From contig NZ_WJBG01000003.1 in assembly GCF_009709555.1 (NCBI RefSeq), positions 36,646 to 100,645 of the forward strand: a stretch of 64,000 nt of DNA, in the 5' to 3' direction. Under the pieces are notes generated by a model. The model did not search any database and was not told the origin of the DNA. It worked only from the letters and a program-made list of their open reading frames with translations. The DNA comes from Streptomyces blattellae. GTDB lineage: Bacteria > Actinomycetota > Actinomycetes > Streptomycetales > Streptomycetaceae. Below are positions 1 through 11,013 of the stretch, piece by piece; position 1 is the stretch's first letter; each line of letters begins with the position of its first letter. The translations under genes were made by a program, and so were the position numbers.

Positions 1-317
1 CCAAGGAATACGTCAAGTGGCTGTGGATCGACCAGAAGGACTACCAGGAGGACTGGGCCCTGTCCTACGGCTTCCACATCCCGCCGCGCACCTCGATCGC
101 CGAAAGCGCCGAGAAGCTCAAGTCGGGTCTGCCGGCCGAGGGCGTCAAGCTGTTCAACGAGTACGGCAAGTTCGACCGGATCGGCTGGACGCAGGCGATG
201 ATCACCGCCACGGAGGACGTCTTCGCCAACAGCGTCCGCAAGGGCAATGACCCGGAGGCCGAGCTCGACAAGTGCGACGACAAGGTCAACTCCGAGCTCA
301 AGAAGCTCTTCGGATAA
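1..317 (+). CDS. Sugar ABC transporter substrate-binding protein, C-terminal fragment
   Basis: The gene enters from outside the window; about 104 codons are visible, ending in TAA at 315-317. The tail is rich in Trp and Lys (KEYVKWLWIDQKDYQEDW near the start) and ends in a Lys-rich helix (VNSELKKLFG), as in family 1 extracellular solute-binding lipoproteins that capture sugars outside the membrane for an ABC importer. Two sugar permease genes follow immediately, the first 20 bases downstream, so it is the binding component of that operon. The signal peptide and lipobox lie outside the window. The assignment rests mainly on position and the general character of the tail. Confidence 0.75.
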   Translation, partial: KEYVKWLWIDQKDYQEDWALSYGFHIPPRTSIAESAEKLKSGLPAEGVKLFNEYGKFDRIGWTQAMITATEDVFANSVRKGNDPEAELDKCDDKVNSELKKLFG

Positions 318-337
318 GCCCCGGACGGATTTCCGCG

Positions 338-1303
338 ATGTCGACAACCACCAAGCTCGACCACGCGCCCCCCGCCGCGGCCAAGGCTCCCAAGGCCGGG
401 CCGTGGCGGGGGCTGCGGGGCAGCCGTACCTTCAACTTCTGGCTCTTCACCGGCCCGTTCCTCGCCGGGCTGCTGATCTTCGTCTACATCCCCATCGGCT
501 GGAGCATCTACCTCAGCTTCTTCGAGGCCCGGTTCACCGTGACGCCGGAGAAGTTCGTCGGCTTCGACAACTTCCGGGAGATGCTGAGCAACGACGACTT
601 CATGGGCTCGCTCGTCACCTTCACCGTCTTCGCCGCGATCATCGTGCCCACCACCTGGGCGCTGTCGCTGGGTCTGGCGCTGCTGGTGAACCGGCTGCGG
701 TTCATGCGGGCGTTCTTCCGGTCGGTGTTCTTCCTGCCCACCGCGGTCAGCTATGTCGCCGCGTCACTGATCTGGAAGATGTCCATCTTCAACGGCGTCC
801 GCTTCGGCCTCGCCAACACCGTGCTGGGCGTGTTCGACGTCGGGAACGTCGCCTGGCTCGCCAACCCCGATCCGCCGTGGTACTGGCTGGTCATCGTCAC
901 CGCACGACTGTGGCTGCAGTGCGGTTTCTACATGATTCTCTTCCTGGCCGCGCTGCAGAACATCCCGGGCGAGCTGTACGAGGCCGCCGCGATCGACGGT
1001 GCGAAGCGGGGCTGGCAGACCTTCTGGTACATCACGCTGCCGCAGCTGCGCGCCACCTCCACGGCCGTGATCCTGCTGCTGCTCGTCGCGGCCTATCAAG
1101 CCTTCGACGAGTTCTTCAACCTGCTGGAGCGCACCACCTGGGGCCGACCACCCCTCGTCGAGCTCTACTACATCGCCCTCGGCGAGGAGCAGGACTACGG
1201 CAGAGGCAGCGCCGGTGCCGTGATCCTGACCTTGCTGATCTGCACCGTGACCCTGTTCCAGGGCAGGATCATGGGCTTCGGAAGGGGTGAGGAGGCCAAG
1301 TGA
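338..1303 (+). CDS. Sugar ABC transporter permease (MalF/UgpA type)
   Basis: A 321-residue integral membrane protein with about six transmembrane helices, after an Ala/Lys/Pro-rich cytoplasmic N-terminus. The cytoplasmic EAA loop, which docks the ATPase, reads EAAAIDGAKRGWQTFWYITLP, shown here only as its core (EAAAIDGA...ITLP). The ATG at 338 was chosen because it follows the binding-protein stop closely and gives a normal N-terminus; a longer frame upstream overlaps that gene. It overlaps the next permease by 4 bases, indicating translational coupling. No dedicated ATPase gene is present, which is usual in Streptomyces, where a shared MsiK-type ATPase serves many sugar importers. With the beta-galactosidase downstream, galactosides are a likely substrate (inference). 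Confidence 0.93.
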   Translation: MSTTTKLDHAPPAAAKAPKAGPWRGLRGSRTFNFWLFTGPFLAGLLIFVYIPIGWSIYLSFFEARFTVTPEKFVGFDNFREMLSNDDFMGSLVTFTVFAAIIVPTTWALSLGLALLVNRLRFMRAFFRSVFFLPTAVSYVAASLIWKMSIFNGVRFGLANTVLGVFDVGNVAWLANPDPPWYWLVIVTARLWLQCGFYMILFLAALQNIPGELYEAAAIDGAKRGWQTFWYITLPQLRATSTAVILLLLVAAYQAFDEFFNLLERTTWGRPPLVELYYIALGEEQDYGRGSAGAVILTLLICTVTLFQGRIMGFGRGEEAK

Positions 1304-2172
1304 CCACCACCACACCACGGATCGACAAGCCACGCGGCAAGCGCCGTGGCGGAGTGATGAGCTCCACCGGCCTCTACATCGCCACGAGCGTCGCCGCCGT
1401 CCTTTTCCTGATCCCCTTCTACCTGCTGATCCGCAACTCGCTCTCCACCGACCAGGAGATCACCGGCTCGGACTGGCAGTTCTTCCCCACGGACATCCAG
1501 TGGAGCAACATCACCGAGCCGTTCGACGACCCCACGGTCGACTTCGCCCGCGCGATGTGGAACTCGATGGTCGTCGGCACCCTGCACACGGTCGGCGTGC
1601 TCCTCGTCTGCTCGCTGGCCGGTTACGGTCTCGCCCGTATCCCCTACAAGCACGCGAACAAGATCTTCTACGCCGTCCTGGTGACCCTGATGGTCCCGGC
1701 CGCCGTCACCTTCGTGCCGAGCTTCGTCCTCGTCTCGTCCCTCGGCTGGGTGGACACTTACCGAGGCCTCATCATCCCGGGCCTGTTCAGCGGTTTCACC
1801 TGCTTCCTCTTCCGGCAGTACTTCCTGGGGTTCCCCAAGGAACTGGAGGAGGCGGCGCGGGTGGACGGGCTCGGCTACTGGGGTGCGTACTGGCGTGTCG
1901 TCGTACCGAACTCGCTGAACTTCTTCGCGGCGATCGCCACGATCACCTTCATCAACGGCTGGAACGCCTTCCTGTGGCCGCTGGTCATCGGCCAGGACCC
2001 CAGTGCCTGGACGGTCCAGGTGGCGCTGTCGTCGTACATGACCAACCAGACCGTCAACTACCACCTGATCTTCATGGCCACCGCCATCTCCATCCTGCCC
2101 CTGCTGTTCGTCTTCCTCTTCCTCCAGCGCTGGCTGGTCCAGGGGATCGCACAGACCGGCATCAAGGGCTGA
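1300..2172 (+). CDS. Sugar ABC transporter permease (MalG/UgpE type)
   Basis: A 290-residue permease with six predicted membrane helices and the EAA loop EEAARVDGLGYWGAYWRVVVP near residue 190 (core EEAARVDG...VVVP). It starts with GTG at 1300, overlapping the stop of the first permease (GTGA), and is the second half of the heterodimeric channel. The C-terminus (QRWLVQGIAQTGIKG) is the normal ending for this family. The beta-galactosidase gene begins 27 bases downstream, so transport and hydrolysis are probably co-transcribed. Confidence 0.94.
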   Translation: MTTTTPRIDKPRGKRRGGVMSSTGLYIATSVAAVLFLIPFYLLIRNSLSTDQEITGSDWQFFPTDIQWSNITEPFDDPTVDFARAMWNSMVVGTLHTVGVLLVCSLAGYGLARIPYKHANKIFYAVLVTLMVPAAVTFVPSFVLVSSLGWVDTYRGLIIPGLFSGFTCFLFRQYFLGFPKELEEAARVDGLGYWGAYWRVVVPNSLNFFAAIATITFINGWNAFLWPLVIGQDPSAWTVQVALSSYMTNQTVNYHLIFMATAISILPLLFVFLFLQRWLVQGIAQTGIKG

Positions 2173-5140
<2,968 letters not shown>

Positions 5141-5277
5141 ACTGGCCGAACCATTAATCCATTGACCGATTGATCGACATTCTGCGACGGTCATGACGCA
5201 CCCGCGGCCGGTCGGCCCTTTCAGCCGACCGGCCGCAACTCGTGTTCGAGCCATGTTCGAGCTAGGGAGTTCACGAC

Positions 5278-6273
5278 GTGAGCGGAAGCATCGAGGTCCG
5301 CGGCCTGTCCCGCACCTTCCACACCACCGTCCGCCGCCCGGGTTTCACCGGCACACTGCGGTCTTTGGTCGACCCGGAGCGGGTCGCCAAGCACGCCGTG
5401 CAGGACATCACCTTCGACGTGGCACCCGGCGAACTCCTCGCCCTGCTGGGCCCGAACGGCGCCGGCAAGTCCACCACCATCAAGATGCTCACCGGCATCC
5501 TCACACCGACGTCCGGCGAGTGCCGGGTCGCGGGCGTGGTGCCGTACCAGGAGCGGGAGCGCAACGCCCGTAACATCGGCGCGGTGTTCGGACAGCGCAC
5601 CCAGCTGTGGTGGGACCTGCCGGTGCGCGAGTCGTTCGCGATCCTGCGGGACATCTACGAGGTGCCGAAGGCCGAACACGCGGCGAGGCTGGAGGAGTTC
5701 GACGACCTCCTGGACCTCTCCTCCTTCTGGGACACCCGGGTCCGCCACCTCTCCCTCGGCCAGCGCGTCCGCTCCGACCTGGCCGCCGCCCTGCTGCACG
5801 ACCCGCCGGTGGTCTTCCTCGACGAGCCGACCATCGGCATGGACGTGGTGGTCAAGGAGCAGGTGCGGGAGTTCCTCCGGTACCAGGTCGAACAGCGCAG
5901 CCGTACGGTCCTGTTGACCACGCACGACATGACCGAGGTCGAGCGGCTCGCCGAGCGGGTCGTCCTGATCAACCACGGCCGGCTCGTCCTGGACGGCAGC
6001 CTCGACGACATCCGCCGCAAGTTCGGCTCGACGTGGCAGGTACGGGCCACGCTCGCCGACGCGCACACCGACGTCGTACCGCTGCCGGGCATCGCGGTGC
6101 TGCGGCGGGACGGCCCGCGGGTCGTCTTCGGGCCCGACGGACCCGACGCGCCCACGGTGCACCAGGCGCTGAAGACGGTCATCGAGCGGTACGAGGTGAC
6201 GGGCGTCGCCATCGACGAGGCCGACCTGGAAGATGTGATGCGGGCCGCCTACGTCCACGCCGAGGCGGTCTGA
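5278..6273 (+). CDS. ABC-2 type exporter, ATP-binding protein
   Basis: A 331-residue ATPase with all expected motifs: Walker A in LLGPNGAGKSTTIKML, signature LSLGQRVRSDLAAALL, Walker B with VVFLDEPTIGMDV, and the H-loop in TTHDMTEVERL. A C-terminal extension of about 90 residues after the ATPase core is typical of NatA-like and drug-export ATPases. GTG at 5278 is the start. Two membrane proteins follow at 1-base spacing, giving a three-gene exporter. The substrate cannot be read from sequence. No adjacent regulator or resistance gene is seen. Confidence 0.94.
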   Translation: MSGSIEVRGLSRTFHTTVRRPGFTGTLRSLVDPERVAKHAVQDITFDVAPGELLALLGPNGAGKSTTIKMLTGILTPTSGECRVAGVVPYQERERNARNIGAVFGQRTQLWWDLPVRESFAILRDIYEVPKAEHAARLEEFDDLLDLSSFWDTRVRHLSLGQRVRSDLAAALLHDPPVVFLDEPTIGMDVVVKEQVREFLRYQVEQRSRTVLLTTHDMTEVERLAERVVLINHGRLVLDGSLDDIRRKFGSTWQVRATLADAHTDVVPLPGIAVLRRDGPRVVFGPDGPDAPTVHQALKTVIERYEVTGVAIDEADLEDVMRAAYVHAEAV

Positions 6274-6274
6274 C

Positions 6275-7078
6275 GTGGCCGTTCTGCACGCCTGGCGGGC
6301 CGCCCGCGTCACCCCTCTCGGCGAGTTGCACACGCCGCCCCGGATGACCGCCGTGCTGGTCCGGCTGGCCGTGCAGGTGGTGCTGGTGGCGTCGCTGTGG
6401 CACGGCCTGTACTCGCACACCTCCACCACCGCCGGCCTCGACGAGGGTCAGGCGGTCACGTACGCCGTGCTGGCCGTACTCGCCTCCCGGCTGCGGGAGC
6501 TGGACCAGTACGCGGGCCGGGACACCGTGCTGCAGCACATGCACTTCGGCACCATCGTCTACTGGTACCTGCGCCCGCTGCCGCCCCAGCGGTACTACGC
6601 CCTGCGTGCGCTCGGCGAGCAACTGTACGGGCTCGCGTGGGCGCTGGGCGGGTTCGCGGTCTGTCTGGCGGCCGGCGTGGTCGAACCGCCCCGGTCGGCC
6701 GCCGTGGCGGGGGTGTTCGCGGTCAGTCTGCTGCTCGGCCAGTGGGTGCTGTACTACGTGATGCTCGTCCTGGACCAGATGTGTTTCTTCACCATCCGCA
6801 ACAACTCCGCGATGCTGATCCTGATCTTCGTGCAGAACCTGCTGTCCGGGGTCTACGCGCCGCTGTGGTACTTCCCGGACTGGTTCATCACGCTGAGCGG
6901 TTTCCTGCCGTTCCAGGCGACGCTGAGCGTACCGCTTTCGATCTACGTCGGCCGGATCCAACTGGCCGACGCGGGCGTCCAGTTGGCCGTCCAGGCGGCC
7001 TGGGTCGTCGTGCTGGCGCTGTTCACCCGGTGGGTGTGGCGGCAGGCCGCACGGCGCGTGATCTCGCAGGGGGGCTGA
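6275..7078 (+). CDS. ABC-2 type exporter, membrane subunit 1
   Basis: A 267-residue polytopic membrane protein with about six hydrophobic helices and no signal peptide. The sequence (YAVLAVLASRLRELDQYAGRD and FQATLSVPLSIYVGRI regions) resembles the COG4587 class of ABC-2 permeases, which occurs in pairs with the next gene. Start GTG at 6275, one base after the ATPase stop. It forms the membrane channel with the following subunit. Confidence 0.88.
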   Translation: MAVLHAWRAARVTPLGELHTPPRMTAVLVRLAVQVVLVASLWHGLYSHTSTTAGLDEGQAVTYAVLAVLASRLRELDQYAGRDTVLQHMHFGTIVYWYLRPLPPQRYYALRALGEQLYGLAWALGGFAVCLAAGVVEPPRSAAVAGVFAVSLLLGQWVLYYVMLVLDQMCFFTIRNNSAMLILIFVQNLLSGVYAPLWYFPDWFITLSGFLPFQATLSVPLSIYVGRIQLADAGVQLAVQAAWVVVLALFTRWVWRQAARRVISQGG

Positions 7079-7079
7079 G

Positions 7080-7886
7080 ATGTCGTTGAAGGCTGTGCGC
7101 ATCGTGTGGCGCATCTCGCTGCTCAACATCCGTTCCGCGATGGAGTACCGCACAGAGTTCCTGCTGAACATCGCGGCCGGCGCGATCTGGCAGGTCTCGG
7201 TGATCGTCTTCGCGACGGTGCTGCTGGCCCGGTTCACCGGGATGGGCGGCTGGGACAGCTCGGACGTGCTGCTGATCCCGGCGATCCGGATGCTGGCGCA
7301 CGGGCTGTTCGTCCTGGTGCTGGGGCGACTGCACTTCATCGGCCGGCAGATCCAGGAAGGCATGATCGACGTCTATCTGGTCCGCCCCATGCCGGTGTAC
7401 CGCCAGGTCCAGCTCGCCTACTTCCCGACCAACGCGATCGGCGACCTGACCGTCGCGGCGGGCCTGATGGCGGGCGCGCTCAGCCGCAGTCACCTGGACT
7501 GGACGGTGGGCCGGATCTCGTACCTGATCGCGGCGGTACTCGGCGGCATGCTCCTGGAAGCGGCGCTGTTCGCCGTCGTCGCCTGCGCCGCGCTGCGCTT
7601 CCCGGCCGCCGACTACTGGAGCCGCTGGCTGGAGGAGCTCCTCGGCACCTTCGGCAGCTACCCCCTCAACGTCCTGCCGAAGGCGGTGGGCGGCTTGCTG
7701 ACGTACGGCCTTCCGCTCGCGTTCGTCGCCTACTTCCCGGCCGCCGTCCTGACCGGCCACGGCCACACCACCGGCGTCCCGTACTGGCTGGCGGCGGCCT
7801 CCCCGCTGCTGGGCGTACTGGCGTATCTCGCGACCCGGCTGCTGTGGCGGTGGAGCCTCAGGCACTACGCGGGTGTGAACGGGTGA
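7080..7886 (+). CDS. ABC-2 type exporter, membrane subunit 2
   Basis: A 268-residue membrane protein, about six helices, with the N-terminal SLLNIRSAMEYRTEFLLNI region characteristic of COG3694-type ABC-2 permeases. It begins one base after the previous gene and ends the exporter operon; a hairpin follows at 7952-7976. The pair of unlike permeases with one ATPase is the usual arrangement of this subfamily, whose substrates are mostly unknown. Confidence 0.88.
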   Translation: MSLKAVRIVWRISLLNIRSAMEYRTEFLLNIAAGAIWQVSVIVFATVLLARFTGMGGWDSSDVLLIPAIRMLAHGLFVLVLGRLHFIGRQIQEGMIDVYLVRPMPVYRQVQLAYFPTNAIGDLTVAAGLMAGALSRSHLDWTVGRISYLIAAVLGGMLLEAALFAVVACAALRFPAADYWSRWLEELLGTFGSYPLNVLPKAVGGLLTYGLPLAFVAYFPAAVLTGHGHTTGVPYWLAAASPLLGVLAYLATRLLWRWSLRHYAGVNG

Positions 7887-7951
7887 CGGAGCCGACCCGG
7901 GCACAGCCCGCTCGTCGCGCCGAGCGTGTGTTCCGGCCCTGCGCGGGCCCT

Positions 7952-7976
7952 CCCTTCGACGCGAAGGCGCGAAGGG
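7952..7976. terminator. Possible terminator hairpin after the exporter operon
   Basis: The inverted repeat CCCTTCG / CGAAGGG surrounds an 11-base loop. It lies between the end of the exporter and the 3' end of the MFS remnant, so it could stop transcription from both sides. There is no T-tract, as usual in Streptomyces. Confidence 0.45.
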
Positions 7977-7984
7977 TGTACGTG

Positions 7985-8197
7985 TCAACCGGCGCCCGAC
8001 CGCCCTATCGGCGTGAACAGCCCTGCGACCGCGATCAGTACGCAGCAGCCGCCCGCGACGAGCGCGACGGGTGCCGTTCCCTGGCGTTCCGCGGCCCAGG
8101 TGAGGACGGCCGCGCCGACCGGGGCCGCGGAGTACTGGAGCGTCCAGAAGGCCGAGGTGACCCGGCCCAGCAGGGGCTCCGGGGTCACTTCCAAACT
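7985..8197 (-). pseudogene. MFS transporter remnant (C-terminal end only)
   Basis: On the minus strand the frame from about 8197 to the stop at 7985 encodes TPEPLLGRVTSAFWTLQYSA, then two hydrophobic helices and a short tail. This is the last two transmembrane segments of a major facilitator (MFS_3-like) exporter, whose conserved LLGRV motif precedes helix 11. The remaining roughly 330 N-terminal residues are missing. Upstream the frame runs straight into the antisense of the cupin gene, so the loss is a clean deletion and not slow decay. Confidence 0.75.
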
Positions 8198-8199
8198 CG

Positions 8200-8774
8200 C
8201 CTCCGGGGAGGGCGATCCGGAAGGATGCGCGAGGCTGTCGTACCGCCATGTACTCGGATTCGACAAGCTCCTGCTGGTCGACGGCGGCCCCCGGCACATG
8301 CTGCGCGCCCATCTGTGGCATCCCGGCACGGGCGGGATCGGCACGGAGGACATCCACAACCACCGTTCCCCGCTGGCCTCTTACATCGTCCGGGGACGGC
8401 TGGCCATGGAGTTGTACGAGGTGCGGGGCGACGGCCAGATCGCGGCGGACCGGTACGAGGAGTCCCTGGCGGAGCAGTCGGCGGACTGGCGGCTGGTACC
8501 GGCGGGCCCGGCCCGGCTGCGGCTGACGCATGTGGGGCAGTACGCGGCGGGCTGCTCCTACGCCCTGCCGCCGCACACCCTGCATCGCGCCTGGTGCGAC
8601 ACGGACGGGCCGACCGTGACACTGTTCCTGGAGACGGGGAGCGAACGGCGGCGCGGCACCGACGTGTTCACGGCGGCGGGCCCGCATCCGGGGGCGGTGG
8701 CGAAGGTGCCGCTGAGCACGGCGGACTACCTGGGTGCGCTCGGCTCTCTGGCGGAACTGCTCAGGGGTTCATGA
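8200..8774 (+). pseudogene. Cupin-fold protein lacking its N-terminus
   Basis: The frame encodes a small beta-barrel cupin: HLWHPG...EDIHNHRSPLASYIVRG supplies the first metal-binding motif (HNH) and YALPPHTLHRAW the second histidine motif; it ends PLSTADYLGALGSLAELLRGS. It resembles cysteine dioxygenase-like or RmlC-like cupins. The frame is open upstream to 7926, but that part is antisense to the MFS remnant and is not cupin-like, and no start codon with a ribosome site lies at the domain edge. It is therefore probably truncated by the same deletion; expression as a fusion is possible. Its 3' end overlaps the convergent NUDIX gene by 14 bases. Confidence 0.65.
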
Positions 8775-9186
8775 GGGCCTGGCGTACGACGTCGAGGTTG
8801 TAGTCGTCGATGTCGACCCGGGTCAGCTCGGACGGCCGCAGCCAGATGTGCTCCTGGTCGGGCTGGGGCAGCCTGATCTCCCCGGACAACGGCCGGACCA
8901 GGAAGTTGTCCTGCCAGTTCTTGATCTCGCGTCCCCGGTAGTCGCTGACGAAGGACGACTCGCCGACCTTGCGGACGATCTCGCCGAGCAGCCCGGTCTC
9001 TTCCTTCAGTTCGCGCAGCGCGCCGTCCTCGGGGCTCTCCCCCGGCTCCAGCTTCCCGCACGGCACGCCCCACACCCGCGGCAGGAACCGCTCCTTCTCG
9101 CTGCGGCGCACCAGCAGCACCCGCTGGTCGTCGTTCATCACGACGGCAGCCGCCAGTCGCCTGTCGCCGGGGATGTCCATGGCCAT
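8761..9186 (-). CDS. NUDIX hydrolase
   Basis: A 141-residue protein with a complete NUDIX box: GKLEPGE, then eight residues, then RELKEETGL, matching GX5EX7REUXEEXGU. This motif binds Mg and hydrolyses nucleoside diphosphates linked to another group. ATG at 9186 has GAGG about seven bases upstream; the in-frame ATG at 9180 is an alternative, and a longer frame to 9219 lacks a ribosome site. The substrate is unknown; candidates are damaged nucleotides or NDP-sugars. Confidence 0.9.
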   Translation of the reverse strand: MAMDIPGDRRLAAAVVMNDDQRVLLVRRSEKERFLPRVWGVPCGKLEPGESPEDGALRELKEETGLLGEIVRKVGESSFVSDYRGREIKNWQDNFLVRPLSGEIRLPQPDQEHIWLRPSELTRVDIDDYNLDVVRQALMNP

Positions 9187-9278
9187 GGTTCCTCGGTCCC
9201 TCGCCGGTGATGAGTACAAAGGTTGTGATACCCGCGAAAGTATCCACGGTACCAGCCGGCCCGTTTCCGGTCTGTGCC

Positions 9279-9329
9279 GTCGGTCTCACGGGGCAGTCGG
9301 GCTCACGAGGTAGTCGGGCTCACGGGGTA
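9279..9329. repeat. Three 17-bp tandem units over a stop codon
   Basis: Units GTCGGTCTCACGGGGCA, GTCGGGCTCACGAGGTA and GTCGGGCTCACGGGGTA lie head to tail. The third contains the stop codon (9320-9322, minus strand) of the following PEP mutase-like gene; the other two continue into the intergenic region. Confidence 0.85.
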
Positions 9330-10069
9330 CGGGCCAACGCCTGCACGTCCGCGACCGAGGGCGCCGCGCCCCGCGGTGTGCCGCCCGCCCGGATACCGGC
9401 GACCGTCTCCAGGGCCGCGCCGAGCGCCCGCCGGTACAGCAGCGAGCCCAGGCTGATGCGCCGCACGCCGAGGCCGGCGAGAGCGGGGACGGTGGGGCCG
9501 GTGGGTGAGTAGAGGATGTTGAGCGGTACGTCGAGACGCTTCACCAGCCGGGCGATCTCCTGGGGATCGGACAGCCCGGGTACGAACACGCCGTCGGCGC
9601 CCGCCTGTTGGTAGGCGTCGACGCGGCTCACAGTGTCCTCGCCGTCTCCGAGCCAGTGCGCGTCGGTGCGCGCGTTGACGAAGAGACCGGGCGCCGCCGA
9701 CTTCACCGCGGCGATCTTCGCCGCATGCCGGTCCACGGGCCCGAGGCGGTCCTCCAGATTGATCCCGACGGCGCCGACGACCGCCAGCTCGCGCGCGTAC
9801 TCCCCCACCTCGTCGGGGTCGTCGCTGAAGCCGTCCTCGGCGTCCACCGAGAGAAGGAACGGCTCCGAGCCGAGAGTGAGGGCGAGTTGCAGAGTGCGCT
9901 CCCGCGTCGCCGAAACGCCGTCGGGCACACCGACGGCAGCGGCCACCCCGAGGCTCGTCGTCGCGACCGCGGGGAACCCCTGGGCGGCGAACGCGGACGC
10001 CGAGGCGTGGTCCCAGGCGTTGGGCAGCAGCAAAGGCTCAGCTGCGTGGTGAAGGTCGGCGAAGCTCAT
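9320..10069 (-). CDS. Isocitrate lyase / PEP mutase family protein
   Basis: A 249-residue TIM-barrel protein. It shows the family landmarks: LLLPNAWDHASA at the N-terminus, SVDAEDGFSDDPDEVGEYAREL with the metal-binding acidic residues, GINLEDR, and VNARTDAHWLG. Members cleave or form C-C or C-P bonds in small 2-oxo acids; the exact reaction here is unknown. The ATG at 10069 (MSFADLHHAAEPLLLPNAWD) matches the usual family N-terminus; the frame continues upstream but the extension is not conserved in character. A large inverted repeat lies 26 bases upstream. Confidence 0.88.
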   Translation of the reverse strand: MSFADLHHAAEPLLLPNAWDHASASAFAAQGFPAVATTSLGVAAAVGVPDGVSATRERTLQLALTLGSEPFLLSVDAEDGFSDDPDEVGEYARELAVVGAVGINLEDRLGPVDRHAAKIAAVKSAAPGLFVNARTDAHWLGDGEDTVSRVDAYQQAGADGVFVPGLSDPQEIARLVKRLDVPLNILYSPTGPTVPALAGLGVRRISLGSLLYRRALGAALETVAGIRAGGTPRGAAPSVADVQALARTP

Positions 10070-10094
10070 ACCGGGCACCGTACGTGCGGGTTGC

Positions 10095-10154
10095 TTCGGC
10101 TCCCGCCGAACTGTTTTCGGCGGGAGCCGAACTGTTCCGCCGGGATCAACTGTT
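10095..10154. promoter_or_regulatory. Perfect 16-bp inverted repeat with three AACTGTT repeats
   Basis: TTCGGCTCCCGCCGAA (10095-10110) and its exact reverse complement (10116-10131) are separated by five bases. AACTGTT occurs at 10109, 10130 and 10148 in the same orientation. It lies in the divergent region between the PEP mutase-like gene (start 10069) and the small membrane protein gene (start 10278), so it may be an operator or leader hairpin. Confidence 0.6.
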
Positions 10155-10277
10155 CCTGCCGGATCAGCAGCCCGCCGGCTCTCCGGCTCTGCGCCGCACG
10201 CAGATACTGCGGGGGCAACGGAAGACTGTGCCTCTCGTCGGCTCCGCCGATCCGGGCGATCGCTTAGCCTGCCAGAC

Positions 10278-10583
10278 ATGCTGATGAATGACATGGGCGA
10301 CGGCAGCCGGGAGCGACTGTCATCGCGCACCTGGTGGAACGCAGCAATGTTCGCAGGCATCCTCAGCGCGATGGTGGCTCTGGGCGGCGTTGCAGCGACC
10401 GTCCTGCCGGGCTCCGACATCGCCATGCGTGTAGTGAGCGCGGCTCTGGCCGTCGTTGGCGCCACCGGAGCATGGGCGGCCCTGCGCAGCTATCGCAACC
10501 GCGGCGGAAAGCTGTTGGCTCTTGCCCTGACGTGTGCTCTGGGGAGCACCGCGGCGCTGGTCGCACTCCGCAGCGTGGCCTGA
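10278..10583 (+). CDS. Small membrane protein, unknown function
   Basis: A 101-residue protein with a short charged N-terminus (DMGDGSRERLSSRTWWN) and three hydrophobic helices: residues about 22-45, 49-67 and 77-98. No family is recognised. ATG codons at 10278, 10284 and 10293 are in frame and no strong ribosome site separates them; the first is used. GC bias by codon position and the helical pattern support coding. Confidence 0.6.
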   Translation: MLMNDMGDGSRERLSSRTWWNAAMFAGILSAMVALGGVAATVLPGSDIAMRVVSAALAVVGATGAWAALRSYRNRGGKLLALALTCALGSTAALVALRSVA

Positions 10584-10801
10584 ATCGGAGCCGGTGCCTG
10601 CGTCACACGGGCCGTAACCCGGATCACGACACGTTCCGGCGTGTGTTCACTGACCACGCGCGAGTGATCCGGAACGAATGACCCCGGCGCGCTGAGGACG
10701 GCCCAAGCAAGGCTCAGCGTGTCGGCTGCCCCGTCTGTGCGTCGCTCCCGCGTGGCGCATGGGCGGAGCCTCTTCCATGCCCGCTGAAGTGCGGCTGTGC
10801 T

Positions 10802-10950
10802 CCAGAACTGGAAGTTATGAGTGTTGGGGTCGGCGAGGACCGCCCAGTCGGTGCCGTCCGGGTTGCGGCGGTCACGGTCTTGGACTCCGGCACGGTGATG
10901 AACATCCGGCCCGCGCCCTCGATCAGGGCATCCCCGTCGTCGGGCTTGTC
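10802..10950 (-). pseudogene. Ghost of a VOC (glyoxalase-like) gene
   Basis: Within the 430-base gap 10584-11013 the minus strand encodes, in one frame, GDALIEGAGRMFITVPESKTV (10873-10950; core MFITVPESKTV) and, directly after it in another frame, NPDGTDWAVLADP (10802-10864). In small VOC proteins the first motif is followed, after about 25 residues, by the second (WTVLADPEGNEFC type). Here the middle is missing and the frames disagree, so this looks like a deleted fragment. No other gene is visible in the gap. Confidence 0.4.
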
Positions 10951-11013
10951 CGGGCAACGAAAAGGACGCGCAGGTCGGGGCAACCTTCCGGCGGCCGGTG
11001 GCGACAAGAGGGC

